A stretch of 7,136 nt of DNA from Myxococcales bacterium (GTDB lineage Bacteria; Myxococcota; Polyangia; Polyangiales; Polyangiaceae): the NCBI GenBank assembly GCA_020430865.1, contig JAGQIY010000338.1, positions 1-7,136 on the forward strand, in the 5' to 3' direction. The stretch's first letter is position 1. Each line of letters starts with the position of its first letter. Under the pieces are notes generated by a model. That model was not told the DNA's origin and did no database searches. It saw only the letters and a list, made by a program, of their open reading frames with translations. Shown piece by piece: positions 6,220 through 7,136 of this stretch. The translations under genes and the position numbers were made by a program.

Positions 6220-7136
6220 CGCGCTCCGGGTCGCCGTAGACGCAGCGGAGCAGCGCGCGGTCGCTCTCGGTCGCGGCATCGAGGTCAACGTGGCGGTCGA
6301 AGACCTGGCGCAGTTGTCTCCGTGCGCCAGATGCCCGATACAAGGCCTTCACCGCCATCGTTGCCTTCGCGTAGTCGCCGGTCCGACGAGCCCACGCGAA
6401 GATCACGGCGCTCGCGTCGGCACCTGTGGAGCGCTCGATCTGGGACGCTTGGCGGGCGAGTTCTTTGAAGCTGCCCCCATCCACGCGGGGGACGGCATCG
6501 CCGCCGACGACAACTCGCGTTGCGTACTGGTCCGCCCGGACCTCGATGTCCGCGTCGTCCGCGATCTCCTCCTCCTCGTCCACGACAGGCTGGTCCGGGG
6601 CGCAGTCCCCAGCGGCGACGTGCCCTGCTTCGTGGGCGGCGAGAAACGCGACACGCCCGGGCTCGTCGTGCTTGTGGGCGAGCAGGATGACGGGACGGTC
6701 CTCGACGACGCAGGCAATGCCCTGGAAGCTCGGCGCCGGAAGAACCTCGACGGGGACAACGGGTACGCCCCTCGTCCACAAGTCGGAGACGATCTCGGTC
6801 AGGGTAGGCGCGGCCCCGGCGCGAGTGATCTCGTCGCGCCAGGCGAGGCCGTCGTCGGGAGGCAACGAGGCTTGAGGGCGCGGGTCGCGAAGGCACCGAA
6901 CGACGGCGGCCGCGATCTTGGTGGCGGAGTGGATCGCCGGCCCAAGCCGGTCCCGGTCTACATCCCGGACGCGCCTGAGCTGCGCCCGGGGGTACCCCGG
7001 CGCGGCCAGCGCCGCGCGCGGATCAGCGACCGCCGCCAGCGGAAGCCCAAGGAAGCGCGCGACGCGGATCTCGACATCTTGGAGGAGGCGAGGATCGTCA
7101 GCGCAGCTGTCGTCCCACCAGTCGGGGAGGATCGCC
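6203..7136 (-). CDS. ImmA/IrrE family metallo-endopeptidase (N-terminus outside window)
   Basis: The minus-strand frame is open from the stop at 6203-6205 to the right edge, giving 310 visible residues. A TTG at 6865 can be mistaken for the start, but the 90 codons above it contain no stop and read as protein of the same family (LPDWWDDSC, VEIRVARFLGLPL, LRRVRDVDRDRL). No ATG or GTG occurs in frame above it, so the true start lies beyond the window. The zinc site is clear: AAHEAGH at 6620-6634 (two His and the catalytic Glu), with a third ligand probably the Glu of EVRADQYA about 26 residues later. An acidic run DEEEEIADDADIE lies between. Relatives (ImmA, IrrE, COG2856) cleave repressors or antitoxins to switch genes on. 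Followed with overlap by a PIN-like gene, it may control that protein. Confidence 0.88.
   Translation of the reverse strand, partial: AILPDWWDDSCADDPRLLQDVEIRVARFLGLPLAAVADPRAALAAPGYPRAQLRRVRDVDRDRLGPAIHSATKIAAAVVRCLRDPRPQASLPPDDGLAWRDEITRAGAAPTLTEIVSDLWTRGVPVVPVEVLPAPSFQGIACVVEDRPVILLAHKHDEPGRVAFLAAHEAGHVAAGDCAPDQPVVDEEEEIADDADIEVRADQYATRVVVGGDAVPRVDGGSFKELARQASQIERSTGADASAVIFAWARRTGDYAKATMAVKALYRASGARRQLRQVFDRHVDLDAATESDRALLRCVYGDPERDEAAG

Noticed and set aside
6220..6288. Upstream ATG start for the PIN-like gene
   Set aside because: It would add an Arg/Ala-rich stretch ahead of the first PIN beta-strand and deepen the overlap with the ImmA gene; the ATG at 6219 has GGAG upstream.
5422..6468. 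348-aa plus-strand ORF
   Set aside because: It runs across three minus-strand genes that have clear family motifs; the product is Arg/Gly-rich without structure.

Overview
This is a GC-rich window, roughly two thirds G+C by eye with strong G/C preference at third codon positions. It is packed edge to edge with protein genes and fits an actinobacterial genome, although another high-GC phylum (for example Myxococcota) cannot be excluded. No rRNA, tRNA, CRISPR array, insertion sequence or integrase was seen. Every recognisable gene belongs to a family common in defence or accessory islands, so I read the window as part of a defence/toxin-like island.

Left half, plus strand (1-3805): three genes are joined by start/stop overlaps, so they form one transcription and translation unit that enters from beyond the left edge. 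The first is a 3'-terminal fragment, probably the C-terminus of a DNA methyltransferase and ending in a sliding-clamp-type QLSLF peptide. The second is a 168-aa protein of no family I recognise. The third is a large SNF2/RapA-type helicase of about 924 aa with all the main ATPase motifs. The combination resembles methylase plus SNF2-helicase phage-defence systems (DISARM-like or DUF1156/DUF499-type), but the window does not show enough to name the type.

Middle (3806-4565, plus): a spacer of about 157 bp follows, holding only a weak 54-aa ORF. Then comes a gene with a clear ribosome binding site for an sce7726-family protein, a small protein with PD-(D/E)XK nuclease signatures.

Right half, minus strand (4522-7136): a second tight operon is transcribed leftwards from beyond the right edge. 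In order of transcription it encodes an ImmA/IrrE-type zinc metallopeptidase (5' end outside the window), a 199-aa PIN-like protein overlapping it by 17 nt, and a beta-family protein (T4 beta-like) 9 nt further on. The beta gene runs tail-to-tail into the sce7726 gene with a 44-nt overlap of coding sequence. sce7726 proteins are known beside sce7725 proteins, whose N-terminus looks like that of beta-family proteins, so the two genes may be functional partners despite facing each other. The ImmA peptidase and PIN-like pair looks like a regulator-protease/toxin module.
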